Below, piece after piece: positions 10,913-19,588 of a stretch of 64,000 nucleotides of DNA (positions are counted from its first letter, which is position 1; the number at the start of each line of letters is the position of its first letter). The position numbers and the translations under genes were made by a program. The notes under the pieces are model-generated. The model was not told where the DNA came from and searched no databases. It saw nothing but the letters and a program-made list of their open reading frames with translations. This DNA comes from Blastomonas sp. AAP53 (lineage in GTDB: Bacteria > Pseudomonadota > Alphaproteobacteria > Sphingomonadales > Sphingomonadaceae), in the NCBI RefSeq assembly GCF_000331245.1, contig NZ_ANFZ01000006.1, positions 310,001 to 374,000 on the forward strand, given 5' to 3'.

Positions 10913-13207
10913 CTACTTGTCCTTCATCACCCAGACGCCGTCCCACTCGCCCTGCGGCGGCGTCGCCTGCATCACCCGGCAGCGATCGACATAGGTGCGC
11001 GACAGGCCATCGCCGGGGTTCAATGACAGGCATTTTTCGAAGCGCACGATCGCCTCGTCCCAGCGCGCGGTGCGATAGGCGATCATGCCGTCCTCGAAAT
11101 GGCCCAGAACATCGCGCATCGCCGGGAAGGTCTGCGCGTCGTGATAATCGAGCAGTTCGAACACGCGCACCGGCGCGGTCTTGCCCTTTACCACCACCAG
11201 GTCGATATCGCGCATCCGGTAGGTGCCATTGAGCTTGGCCACGGTGCTCTCGCTTGCCAGGATGCGCGCCGAATAGGCCTTGCAGGCGCTCTCCAATCGG
11301 CTGGCGAGGTTCACGCCGTCGCCGATCACGGTGTAATCCATCCTTTTGGGGCTGCCGATATTGCCCGAGACGACATGATCGGTGTGGATCCCCACGCCCA
11401 TGTCGACGGTCTTCAGCCCCTTGTCGCGGCGCTGGGCGTTCCACTCCCACAAGGTGCGGATCATGGCGATTGCGGCGCGCGCGGCGCGATCGGGATCGTC
11501 GTCATGCGCGATCGGCAGGCCGTAACAGGCCATGATCGCATCGCCGATGAACTTGTCGAGCATTCCCCCTTGGGCGGTGATGCAGTCGACCATCAGGCTG
11601 AAATATTCGTTGAGGAACGAGACCGTCCCTTGCGCGCCATATTCCTCGGTGATCGTGGTGAAGCCGCGCACGTCGGTGAACATGATCGTCGCTTCGGCGC
11701 TGACACCGCCCAGCAGATCGAGCGCATCGCCATCCATCATCTGTGCGGCGATCACCGGGTCCATGTAGCGCGACATCGTCGATTTCATGCGCTTTTCGCT
11801 GCTGATATCCTCGACCATCAGCATCGATCCCAGCTTGGAATCATCGCTGTCCGACACGAGCGGCATGATTGTCAGGTTGACCGACTTGTGCACGCCCGAC
11901 AGCGCAACGTCCGCGTCAGGGAAGACGTCGCTGGCTTTGTCCTGCTTGACCCGCTCGATGCGGTTCATGATCCAGCCGCCGTGTTCGCCCAGCAGATCGG
12001 CGAGCAATTGCCCCTGGATGTCCGCCGCCTTGCACGACCAGATGCGTTCGATCGCCTGGTTGCAGGTAATCACCTTGCCCAACGGATCGAGCGTGATGAC
12101 GCCGTTCGACATGCTTTGCAGCACCGACTCGTTGTACAGCTTCATCCGCTGAACATCATCGAACAGCTTGGAGTTCTCGAGCGCGATGGCGATCTGGCCG
12201 GTGAAGGTCTTGAGCTGCTGCTCGTCCTTGTCGCTGAACGCGCCGGTCTTCTTGTTGAGCACCTGGGTGACGCCGATGACCTCGCCCTGCTTGTTGACGA
12301 TCGGAACGCACAGGATGCAGCGGGTGAAGAACCCGGTCTGCCGGTCGAACGACGGATTGAAGCGCAGATCGGCATAGGCGTGCGGGATGTTCAGGCTCTG
12401 CCCGGTGGTGAACACCGTGCCGGCGATGCCGACGCTCGACGGAAACCGGATTTCGTTGACCTTGCCGCCCGCCGAGAACAGCGAGAACAAGGTGTCGGTG
12501 GCCTTGTCGTGGATGAAGATCGTCGCGCGCTCGGCCTCGAACATCCGCACGGTTTCCGCGACCACGCGCTGCAGCAGCCGTGTCAGGTCGACCTCGGAGC
12601 TGATCTCCGAGATCATCGACAGGAACGCGAGCTCCTTGGCGCGGACCTGCTCGATCTCCTCGATCGACTGCAGGCTCTGCAGGAACACGGTCGCCTGGCT
12701 GGTCATCTCCTCGAGCAGCGAAACGTCTTCGCTGGTGAAGTCGCCCTCGTGCTTGTTGATGTTCTGCATCACCCCGATGATCTGGCCCAATGGGGTACGT
12801 ACGGGAACGCAGACGATGTTGCGCGTCTTGTAGCCGGTGCGCTGGTCGACCGTGCTGTTGAAGCGCGGATCGGCATAGGCATCCTCGACCAGCAGCGACT
12901 GTCCGGTCTGGAAAACCTCGCCTGCAATCCCCGAGGTGTTGAGAATGCGGATTTCCTGGCTCTGGCTGCCTTGCGCAAAGCGCGAGTAGAGTTCGCCGGT
13001 CTTGGGGTCATTGAGGAACAATGTGCCGCGATCGCAATTCAGCTCGCGCGACGTCAGTTCGACCAGCATGGCAAGCACGCCATCGATCTGGGTCATGGTC
13101 GCGCATTTGCGCGTGACCTCCAGCAGCACCTCGGTCCGGCGCAGCGCAGAGGCGCGCTGCTCTTCGGTCATCGGGCGGATGAGGGTGTCGGCTGCGGGAG
13201 GTGTCAT
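10913..13207 (-). CDS. GAF-GAF-PAS adenylate/guanylate cyclase
   Basis: The 764-residue protein is a soluble class III nucleotide cyclase with sensory input. Two GAF domains (about 30-175 and 200-350) each contain the RFN...TGY/F-x-TR-x-I/ILCVPV pattern. A PAS domain lies at about 370-480 (NGVITLDPLGKVITCNQA). The cyclase domain at about 500-690 has metal-binding aspartates in FTDVRGFTTI and DKFIGDAIMACYG, the DYTVIGDGVN segment and the transition-state arginine in NLASRLES. A TPR-like tail follows (IAYRTARWDEAIVRFEKCLSLNPGD). It probably makes cAMP, but ATP or GTP preference is not certain from sequence. Its ATG overlaps the stop of the coiled-coil gene upstream (ATGA), so the two are translationally coupled. 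Confidence 0.93.
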   Translation of the reverse strand: MTPPAADTLIRPMTEEQRASALRRTEVLLEVTRKCATMTQIDGVLAMLVELTSRELNCDRGTLFLNDPKTGELYSRFAQGSQSQEIRILNTSGIAGEVFQTGQSLLVEDAYADPRFNSTVDQRTGYKTRNIVCVPVRTPLGQIIGVMQNINKHEGDFTSEDVSLLEEMTSQATVFLQSLQSIEEIEQVRAKELAFLSMISEISSEVDLTRLLQRVVAETVRMFEAERATIFIHDKATDTLFSLFSAGGKVNEIRFPSSVGIAGTVFTTGQSLNIPHAYADLRFNPSFDRQTGFFTRCILCVPIVNKQGEVIGVTQVLNKKTGAFSDKDEQQLKTFTGQIAIALENSKLFDDVQRMKLYNESVLQSMSNGVITLDPLGKVITCNQAIERIWSCKAADIQGQLLADLLGEHGGWIMNRIERVKQDKASDVFPDADVALSGVHKSVNLTIMPLVSDSDDSKLGSMLMVEDISSEKRMKSTMSRYMDPVIAAQMMDGDALDLLGGVSAEATIMFTDVRGFTTITEEYGAQGTVSFLNEYFSLMVDCITAQGGMLDKFIGDAIMACYGLPIAHDDDPDRAARAAIAMIRTLWEWNAQRRDKGLKTVDMGVGIHTDHVVSGNIGSPKRMDYTVIGDGVNLASRLESACKAYSARILASESTVAKLNGTYRMRDIDLVVVKGKTAPVRVFELLDYHDAQTFPAMRDVLGHFEDGMIAYRTARWDEAIVRFEKCLSLNPGDGLSRTYVDRCRVMQATPPQGEWDGVWVMKDK

Positions 13208-13653
13208 GCTGCGCTTTGCCCCATCATCTGATCCATCGTGTCGCGCAGCGCCTGTATCTGCTGCTGCAGGGCCTGCCGTTCGCGCGCGTGCTCGGCCTCC
13301 AGTGTCATTCGCGCTTGGTCGGCGGCGGCGCGTTCGTTGTCGAGTGTCAGCCGCAGTGCATCGATACTGCCCTTGAGCTGTCCGATCTCGGCCTGCGCGG
13401 CTGCGCGCTCGGCCTGCAGCGCGCGGTCATGCGTCTGCTGTTGCGCTTCCATCTGGTCCCGCATCTGCTGGATGGTCACGGTCAGCTCCGCGACCCGTGC
13501 CGCCTCCTCGGACTGAACGCGCGTGACGCGCCGATCCGCCTCCACGGCTGCCGCCTCCAGTGACTGGCGCAGGCCGTCAATCGTTGCCTGCAGATGCAGA
13601 TTGGCCGCGCGCAGATCAGACAGCGCGTCGGGCATGGTGTCCGGAAGTGTCAT
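13204..13653 (-). CDS. Coiled-coil protein coupled to the cyclase
   Basis: This 149-residue protein is almost entirely a predicted coiled coil, with long Gln/Glu/Ala/Arg-rich heptads and no cysteine after the start region. It has no signal peptide or membrane segment. The ATG at 13653 is chosen; a TTG at 13707 would add 18 residues. Its stop overlaps the start of the GAF-GAF-PAS cyclase, suggesting that it helps oligomerise or localise the cyclase. I do not recognise a named family, and the functional link rests on gene order alone. Confidence 0.7.
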   Translation of the reverse strand: MTLPDTMPDALSDLRAANLHLQATIDGLRQSLEAAAVEADRRVTRVQSEEAARVAELTVTIQQMRDQMEAQQQTHDRALQAERAAAQAEIGQLKGSIDALRLTLDNERAAADQARMTLEAEHARERQALQQQIQALRDTMDQMMGQSAA

Positions 13654-13814
13654 GTCGCAGTCGGTTGCCCCCGCCAAAATGGTCTTATCGGTAACGGCGC
13701 AAGTCAAGCGGCGTTAACCGGTCATTTGCCATATCGGCGTCGATATCCTGTGATGATCCGCACGCGGCTGAACATTTGTCCATGGCCACGTCCGCGATCG
13801 CAAAGGTGAGGGCG

Positions 13815-14102
13815 CTATCCGTCGAGTTTCAGCGCCTTGCGCAGTTCGGCGTTGATCCGGCTCTGCCAGCCGGGACCGGTGGCACGGAAGCCTTCCAGCA
13901 CTGCGCTGTCCAGCCGCAGGGTCACCTGCTGCTTGGGATCGTCCGACTTAGGGCGGCCCGGCTTGGTGAGGGTGCCGTCTGCTGGGCGGATGAGTTTCTT
14001 GCCATGCCACACAGCAGCGCGGCGAAACTGATCGTCGGTCCATTCTGGGAGGTCGTCATCATCCTCCCAACCATTGGGCAAATTTTCGCTTTTCTCTGTC
14101 AT
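13815..14102 (-). CDS. brnA: BrnA-family antitoxin
   Basis: The 95-residue protein has an acidic N-terminus (WEDDDDLPEWTDDQF) and a C-terminal ribbon-helix-helix segment (QQVTLRLDSAVLEGFRATGPGWQSRINAELRKAL) typical of BrnA. BrnA neutralises the BrnT ribonuclease by direct binding and represses its own operon. The start codon lies inside brnT: the two frames overlap by 44 nt (14059-14102). That is a larger overlap than the usual few bases and implies tight translational coupling. Confidence 0.9.
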   Translation of the reverse strand: MTEKSENLPNGWEDDDDLPEWTDDQFRRAAVWHGKKLIRPADGTLTKPGRPKSDDPKQQVTLRLDSAVLEGFRATGPGWQSRINAELRKALKLDG

Positions 14103-14334
14103 TGCATTTTCTCATCGAGATGACGCGGATTCCAGAATCCGTCTCTGCCCACGCAAACATAACCAATCTTGCACCAAGATAACCATAAGTCTGAAAGCGC
14201 GGTTCGGGATAGGGCTTGCGGTCATCTGGCAGGTCAACGTGAACATCTGCTGTGATCAAATGAACATCACGGAAATCCAGGCCGCGGTTTTCAAGCGTCC
14301 AGAGACGCTTGGCCTCGTCATAAGTGATTTCCAT
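14059..14334 (-). CDS. brnT: BrnT-family toxin (ribonuclease)
   Basis: The 91-residue protein matches BrnT, a RelE-fold ribonuclease of type II toxin-antitoxin systems. It has the family start ITYDEAKRLWTLENRGLDFRD, the central RFQTYGYLGARLVMFAW strand pair and the C-terminal GIRVISMRKCNDREKRKF that carries the catalytic arginine/lysine cluster. The order toxin then antitoxin is the normal brnTA arrangement. The operon sits between the cyclase cluster and smc, with its own upstream palindrome at 14352-14366. Confidence 0.92.
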   Translation of the reverse strand: MEITYDEAKRLWTLENRGLDFRDVHLITADVHVDLPDDRKPYPEPRFQTYGYLGARLVMFAWAETDSGIRVISMRKCNDREKRKFAQWLGG

Positions 14335-14351
14335 TCTATCCCCCCGCTCAC

Positions 14352-14366
14352 GAGGGTTAGACCCTC
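14352..14366. promoter_or_regulatory. Candidate BrnA operator
   Basis: A perfect inverted repeat GAGGGT-TAG-ACCCTC lies 18 bp upstream of the brnT start codon. BrnA proteins are known to autorepress, and this position overlaps where a core promoter would end. The assignment is by position and symmetry only. Confidence 0.45.
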
Positions 14367-14479
14367 AGTTGGATGACCCACACATAGCAACATTTCCTTT
14401 TATCGGCCCGGCTGTCTTGAAGAAGCGGCCAACCTTCTCCAGCGTATTTTATGTAACTACAAAAACTCCGTCCGTCAAC

Positions 14480-17400
14480 CTATCCTTCAGCCAGCAGCCC
14501 CACCGCGCCGCCCAGATCGACCGAGACCAGGCGGCTGACGCCTTGCTCCACCATCGTCACGCCGAACAGGCGGTGCATGCGGCTCATCGTGACGGCATTG
14601 TGGGTGACGATGAGGTAGCGGGTGTCGGTGACCACCGCCATGTGGTCGAGCAGATCGCAGAAGCGGTCGATATTGGCATCGTCGAGCGGAGCATCGACCT
14701 CGTCGAGCACGCAGATCGGCGCGGGGTTGGTGAGGAACAGCCCGAAGATCAGCGCGACCGCGGTTAACGCCTGTTCGCCGCCCGAGAGCAAGGTGAGCGA
14801 GGACAGCCGCTTGCCCGGCGGCTGAGCCATGATCTCGAGACCTGCCTCCAATGGATCGTCGCTGTCGATCATTTCCAGATGCGCCTTGCCGCCGTTGAAC
14901 AGTCGCGCGAACAGGTCTTGGAAATGGCCATCGACGGTCGCAAAGGCCGCGAGCAGCCGCTGCCGTCCCTCGCGGTTCAATGCGCCGATCGAGCCGCGCA
15001 GCCGCGCGATGGCTTCGACCAGCTCGTCATGCTCGGTGCGGATGGTGGCCATTTCGGCCTCCAGTGCCGCAAGCTCGTCGGCAGCGATCAGGTTGACCGC
15101 GCCCAGGCGTTCGCGCGCTTCGTAAAGCCGGTCGTGCTCGGCGGCTTCGGCCTCGGGCGAGGTGACCTGTGCAGGATCGAAATCGAAGCGCTCGGGCAGC
15201 ACCGGCGGCGGGCACTGGAAGCGTTCGCCGCAACCCTGTGCCAGCTCCACGCGACGCTGGTCCTGATGCTCGGCGCGGGCGCTGGCGCCGGCGCGCTGTT
15301 CGCGGGCCAGCGCCAGCGTTTCAGCGGTGGCGGCTGCGACGCGTTCCGCCTGTGCAAGCGCCTTTTCGTGGGTTTGCGACGCCGCTTCTGCCGCAGCCTG
15401 GGCCTCCCTGGCTTCGGTTGTCCTCCGTTCAAGTGCAACGATATCCTGCGCCAGCGCCTCTGGCTTGCCCGCAATCGCCGCGCGCTCGGCGGCCAGTTCT
15501 GCGGCACGGACCTGCATGTCGCGCAGCCTTTGTGCAGCCTCGCCCGAGCGGCCCTGCCAGCCCTTGATCTCGGCGCGCACACTCGCCCGGCGCTCGCGCA
15601 AGGCGGACACCGCCTGTGCCTGGACCGCGATCGCCGCCATCGCGGATCGAAGCGCGGCCTGTGCAGCCTGGGTGCGATCGACCAGCAGAGCGACCTGCTC
15701 ACGCTGGCCTGTGCCATCGGGAAGGGTGGCGCGGGCCGCCTGCGCTGCCTGCAGATCGGCCTTTGCGCCTTGCGCATCTGCCCCCAGCCGCTCGATCCGC
15801 TCGGCCAGGTCGTCGCGGCGCTCTGCATCGCGTTGCAGCGCATGCTCGGCCTGGTCGCGGTCGCGCAGGGCCTGGCGTTCTGCCGTCTCCGCTGCATTGA
15901 GTGCGCGGGTTTCGTCGGTGATCCGTGTCTGGAGGCTGGCCAGCTGCTGCTGCGAGATATCCAGTGCTGCCTGAGCCGCCTCCAGCCGGGAGGTCAGCGC
16001 GGGCCTGGATGCCTCCAGCTCCCTCAGCCTCGTGCGCCGCTCCAGCCGCTCGGCGGCACTCGCGCCATCGCCAGCAGACACAAAACCGTCCCAGCGCCGC
16101 ATCCTGCCATCGCGGGTGACGAGCCGCACGCCGGGGTTGAGCAGCAGGCCATTATCGCCGTCGGCCACCATGATCAGCGCCAGCCGCGCTGCCAGCGCCT
16201 CAGGCGCGCGGACATGATCGCCCAGCCAGACGCACCCCTCAGGCAACGCAGCGCGATCGACCGGCGTTTCGCGCCCGGTCCAGAAGCGTCCATCGCCGTG
16301 TGCCTGGCCGATGACCGCGCTCAGATCATCGCCCAGTGCCGCCGCAAGCGCCTTTTCAAAACCCTTGTCGGCCTGGACCTGATCGAGCGCACGGTCTGCG
16401 CCGCCCGGCTTCTTCGCCAGATCACGCGCCAAGGCCTCGATTTCGCGGGTCATGGCGGTCAGTTCGGCGCGCAGGGTCGCCAGGTCGGTCTGCGCAGCAT
16501 CGCGGGCCTGCACCAGAGCATCACGGCCCGATTGCGCCTGCGCGAGCGACGCAGCGGCTTTCGCTTTGTCAGCAGCCAGGCGTTCGCATTCTGCGACGGC
16601 CTCGTCGCGCAGGGTGGCAAGCTGTGTTGCGTCGCCCAGCCCAGCGCGCTGCGCGCGCGTGCGCTCCAGTTCGTCGGCAGCCCGGCGATAGCGTGTTTCG
16701 GCGGTGGCCAGCGCTGCCGCTGCGACCTTGATGTCGGCATCGGCGCGCGCCAGTTCGGCCCGCGCCTGCGCCAGAGCGACCTCGGATTCGCGGGCTGCGC
16801 GCTCGGCATTGTCCTGCGCCTGCGCGAGCGCAGGGCCGCGCGAATCCTCGGCGCTGATATCGACCTGCACGCGAGCGTTTTCGGCCTCCAGCCGCTCCAG
16901 CGCGGCGGTGGCATCATGCGTCAGCCGGTCTTCACGCGCGCTGTCCTCGGCGATGCGGGTCTGCTGGCGGTCAAGGTCTGCCAGCCGTTGCGCGGCTGCA
17001 TCACGCTCGGCGAGCAGGGTTGCGAGTTGGTGCGCGATTGACTGGCTGTCCTCGCGCGCGGATTGCAACGCGCTGCGCGCCTCTGCCAGTGCCTCGATCG
17101 CCAAGCGTTGCTGCGTCTGCGCATCGGTCTGCGCCTCTTGCGCGGTAGCGACCGCAGCCTCTGCCGCGGCGGCTTCGGCGCGGGCCTGTTTGGCAGCCTC
17201 TGCCGCCGTGCGCCAGCGCGCGAACAATGCGCGTGCTTCGGCGACCGCGATCTGCTGGCTGAGCGCGCGATAGCGTTCGGCTGCGCGCGCCTGCCGTGTC
17301 AGCGTGCCGGAGCGCGCTTCCATGTCGCCCAGCACCTGCTGCAGGCGTTCCAGATTGGCTTCGGTGGCGCGCAGCTTCTGTTCGGCGTCCTTGCGGCGAA

Positions 17401-17923
17401 CGTGCAGCCCGGCGATCCCGGCTGCCTCTTCAAGCATCTGGCGGCGTTCGACGGGTCGCGCGGAGATGACCGCGGCGATCCGCCCCTGGCTGACAAGCGC
17501 GGGACTGTGCGCGCCAGTGGCGGCGTCGGCAAAGAGCAATGCGACGTCCTTGGCGCGGACATCGCGGCCATTGGCGCGATAGGCGCTGCCTGCGCCGCGC
17601 TCGATCCGGCGGACGACTTCAAGCTCGCCATCCTCGACGGAAACTGCCGCCAGAACCGGTTGGCTGACTTCGGTCAGAAGCGAGACTTCGGCAAAGTTGC
17701 GCGACGGGCGCGTGGCGGTGCCGGCGAAGATCACGTCTTCCATCCCGCCGCCGCGCATCGACTTGGCAGAGCTTTCGCCCATGACCCAGCGGATGGCTTC
17801 GAGCAGATTGGACTTGCCGCACCCGTTGGGGCCGACGATTCCGGTCAGGCCGGGTTCTATGCGGAGTTCTGCGGGTTCGACAAAGCTCTTGAAGCCGCTC
17901 AGCTTCAGCCTTTTGAACCGCAT
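14480..17923 (-). CDS. smc: Chromosome segregation protein SMC
   Basis: SMC is the ATPase of the bacterial condensin that compacts and segregates chromosomes. The protein (1147 aa from the chosen start) begins MRFKRLKLSGFKSFVEPAEL. It has Walker A GPNGCGKS at about residues 31-38, two long coiled-coil arms around a hinge near the middle (AALGDDLSAVIGQ region), the signature LLSGGEQALTAVAL, and Walker B followed by the D-loop (CVLDEVDAPLDDAN). In-frame ATGs at 17971 and 18010 would add 16 or 29 residues. The conserved N-terminus of the family argues for 17923, although none of the three has a strong ribosome-binding site. It is last in the run DUF721, DsbA-fold, DsbA-fold, smc. Confidence 0.95.
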   Translation of the reverse strand: MRFKRLKLSGFKSFVEPAELRIEPGLTGIVGPNGCGKSNLLEAIRWVMGESSAKSMRGGGMEDVIFAGTATRPSRNFAEVSLLTEVSQPVLAAVSVEDGELEVVRRIERGAGSAYRANGRDVRAKDVALLFADAATGAHSPALVSQGRIAAVISARPVERRQMLEEAAGIAGLHVRRKDAEQKLRATEANLERLQQVLGDMEARSGTLTRQARAAERYRALSQQIAVAEARALFARWRTAAEAAKQARAEAAAAEAAVATAQEAQTDAQTQQRLAIEALAEARSALQSAREDSQSIAHQLATLLAERDAAAQRLADLDRQQTRIAEDSAREDRLTHDATAALERLEAENARVQVDISAEDSRGPALAQAQDNAERAARESEVALAQARAELARADADIKVAAAALATAETRYRRAADELERTRAQRAGLGDATQLATLRDEAVAECERLAADKAKAAASLAQAQSGRDALVQARDAAQTDLATLRAELTAMTREIEALARDLAKKPGGADRALDQVQADKGFEKALAAALGDDLSAVIGQAHGDGRFWTGRETPVDRAALPEGCVWLGDHVRAPEALAARLALIMVADGDNGLLLNPGVRLVTRDGRMRRWDGFVSAGDGASAAERLERRTRLRELEASRPALTSRLEAAQAALDISQQQLASLQTRITDETRALNAAETAERQALRDRDQAEHALQRDAERRDDLAERIERLGADAQGAKADLQAAQAARATLPDGTGQREQVALLVDRTQAAQAALRSAMAAIAVQAQAVSALRERRASVRAEIKGWQGRSGEAAQRLRDMQVRAAELAAERAAIAGKPEALAQDIVALERRTTEAREAQAAAEAASQTHEKALAQAERVAAATAETLALAREQRAGASARAEHQDQRRVELAQGCGERFQCPPPVLPERFDFDPAQVTSPEAEAAEHDRLYEARERLGAVNLIAADELAALEAEMATIRTEHDELVEAIARLRGSIGALNREGRQRLLAAFATVDGHFQDLFARLFNGGKAHLEMIDSDDPLEAGLEIMAQPPGKRLSSLTLLSGGEQALTAVALIFGLFLTNPAPICVLDEVDAPLDDANIDRFCDLLDHMAVVTDTRYLIVTHNAVTMSRMHRLFGVTMVEQGVSRLVSVDLGGAVGLLAEG

Positions 17924-18035
17924 GGGTGCGTGAAACGAGGGGGCGCTGACCGGCCCGCCGGATGTCGCCATCTGGCCGTGCGCGTCAACAATGAGCCCCC
18001 CATCGTCCATCTATCCCGTTGGCAGCCCTTGCAGG

Positions 18036-18782
18036 TCAGCGCGCTCCCATCGCCTGGATTTCGGTTTCCAGCGCCGGCCAACCAGTGAATTCGACCTGAC
18101 GGCCGTTGAGGAAGAAGGTGGGCGTGCCCTGGATCTTGTCCTCGCGCGTGGCGGTGCCCGTGTTGTCGGCCAGTGCGCGTGCGCTGTCGATGTTGGTCAG
18201 GCACTGGTTGGCCTGATCGCGCGAGATGCCGCGCTGGGCGAAGAAGTCGGTCAGGCCCGTGCCCTCTGCCAGTGCGACGTAGCGCTGGTTGTCGGGCAGC
18301 GCGAGCACGGCTTCAAACCGCTGCTGGCCCATGGCCTGCGCCTTGGTGAAGATGTCGGCCTGGTTGGCGAGTACCTGCTCGGTCAGCGCGAAATAGCTTT
18401 CGTCCGGGCCGCAGCGGGTCAGCATCGATGCCGTCAGGTCGAGCGGTTCGCGCACGAAATTGCGCAGCTCGAAGCTCACCCGGCCGCTGGCGACGTACTT
18501 GTCACGGATCGTGGCAAAGGCGGTTTCGGCAAAGTCGGCGCAATGGCTGCACGTCAGCGATGCGTATTCGACCAGCTTGATCGGTGCTTCGGGGTTGCCC
18601 AGGACATAATAGCCCTTGTCGGTCTTGGTGACCGTTTCCGCCCAGTTCTTGCCTGCAGGCGCAGGGATGGCGGCAATCGGTTCGCCCTTGGTGGCACCCT
18701 CAGCGGCGGTATCGGCCTCTCCGCCACAGGCGGCGAGCGACAGCATCAGGGGCAGGGCGATCAGGCTGGCAATACGCTTCAT
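18036..18782 (-). CDS. DsbA-fold thiol:disulfide lipoprotein
   Basis: The 248-residue protein starts MKRIASLIALPLMLSLAACG, a lipoprotein signal with lipobox LAAC (Cys 20). A thioredoxin-like DSBA domain follows, with active site CSHC in EYASLTCSHCADFAETAF and the cis-proline region IQGTPTFFLNGR. It should act in the periplasm, anchored to a membrane, in disulfide exchange. It is a paralogue of the next gene upstream, with the same fold and a different CxxC dipeptide. The ATG at 18782 is chosen over an upstream frame start because it begins the signal. Confidence 0.9.
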   Translation of the reverse strand: MKRIASLIALPLMLSLAACGGEADTAAEGATKGEPIAAIPAPAGKNWAETVTKTDKGYYVLGNPEAPIKLVEYASLTCSHCADFAETAFATIRDKYVASGRVSFELRNFVREPLDLTASMLTRCGPDESYFALTEQVLANQADIFTKAQAMGQQRFEAVLALPDNQRYVALAEGTGLTDFFAQRGISRDQANQCLTNIDSARALADNTGTATREDKIQGTPTFFLNGRQVEFTGWPALETEIQAMGAR

Positions 18783-18868
18783 ACAGGCTTGGTCCTTGCG
18801 ATGAACGTGCAAACCCTCCCGCATCGGGAGGGAGCTGTTTTTGAGCAATCTTGTCTTCTGGTCCCGCT

Positions 18869-19588
18869 CTAGCGGCTGGCCAGCAGCGGTTCCAGACTTT
18901 TCCAGTCGTAGACATCAGGCAGCAGCTTGCCGCCCAAAGTGAAGCTGGGGGTGCCTTGCACCTTGACGGTCTCGGTTGCGAACTTGGTCATCGCCAGAAC
19001 CTTGTTCTGCTCCGCCTTGTTGGTGAGACAGGCATTGATTTGGGCATCGGTCGCGAGCGGGGCGTGGCGGCGAAGCTCGTCATACAGACCAAGATCGCGG
19101 GCGATCCGCTGGAGCCGGGTGTTGGTGTCACCCTGATACCATGCCGCCTGGCCTTCGCGGCCCAGGCTTCCGGCCTTGCCCAGCCAGGTCTTCTGGCTGG
19201 CCAGCAGTCCCTTGTGGCGGCGGAAGAAGCTGCGCGGCTCGCCGCAGCGCGCCAGCAGCGCCACCGTCAGGTCGACCGGGTCGCGGATGAAGTTGCGCAC
19301 TTCGATGCTGGTCTTGCCGTTGGCGATGAATCCATTCGCCAGCGCCGGGTTCGAATCCTGCTCGAACGCTGCGCAATGCGGGCAGGTGTAGCTCATGTAT
19401 TCGACGATTTTCTGCGGTGCGGCGGTGTTGCCCAGCACATGCCCGCCGACCTGGCTCTGGCTGACCTTTTCGGTCGGCGAACTGGCCGGGGCTGTTTGCG
19501 CGCTGCCCGGTGCGACTGAGAATAGCCCGGCAGTGGCGGCAAGTGCGAAAGCGGACAGGGCAAGAAGGGGGCGCAGGGGCGCAGTCAT
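18869..19588 (-). CDS. Periplasmic DsbA-family thiol:disulfide protein
   Basis: The 239-residue protein has a signal peptide (PLLALSAFALAATAGLF, cleavage near SAQ-TA) and a DSBA-like thioredoxin domain. The active site is CPHC in EYMSYTCPHCAAFEQDS and the cis-Pro loop is VQGTPSFTLGG. CPHC is the active site of classical DsbA oxidases, so an oxidative role in the periplasm is plausible. The ATG at 19588 shares one base with the stop codon of the DUF721 gene (TGATG), indicating coupling. A TTG three bases upstream is also possible. Confidence 0.9.
   Translation of the reverse strand: MTAPLRPLLALSAFALAATAGLFSVAPGSAQTAPASSPTEKVSQSQVGGHVLGNTAAPQKIVEYMSYTCPHCAAFEQDSNPALANGFIANGKTSIEVRNFIRDPVDLTVALLARCGEPRSFFRRHKGLLASQKTWLGKAGSLGREGQAAWYQGDTNTRLQRIARDLGLYDELRRHAPLATDAQINACLTNKAEQNKVLAMTKFATETVKVQGTPSFTLGGKLLPDVYDWKSLEPLLASR

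Noticed and set aside
13776-14123. Plus-strand frame opposite brnA
   Set aside because: A shadow of the brnTA genes, which match known families on the minus strand.
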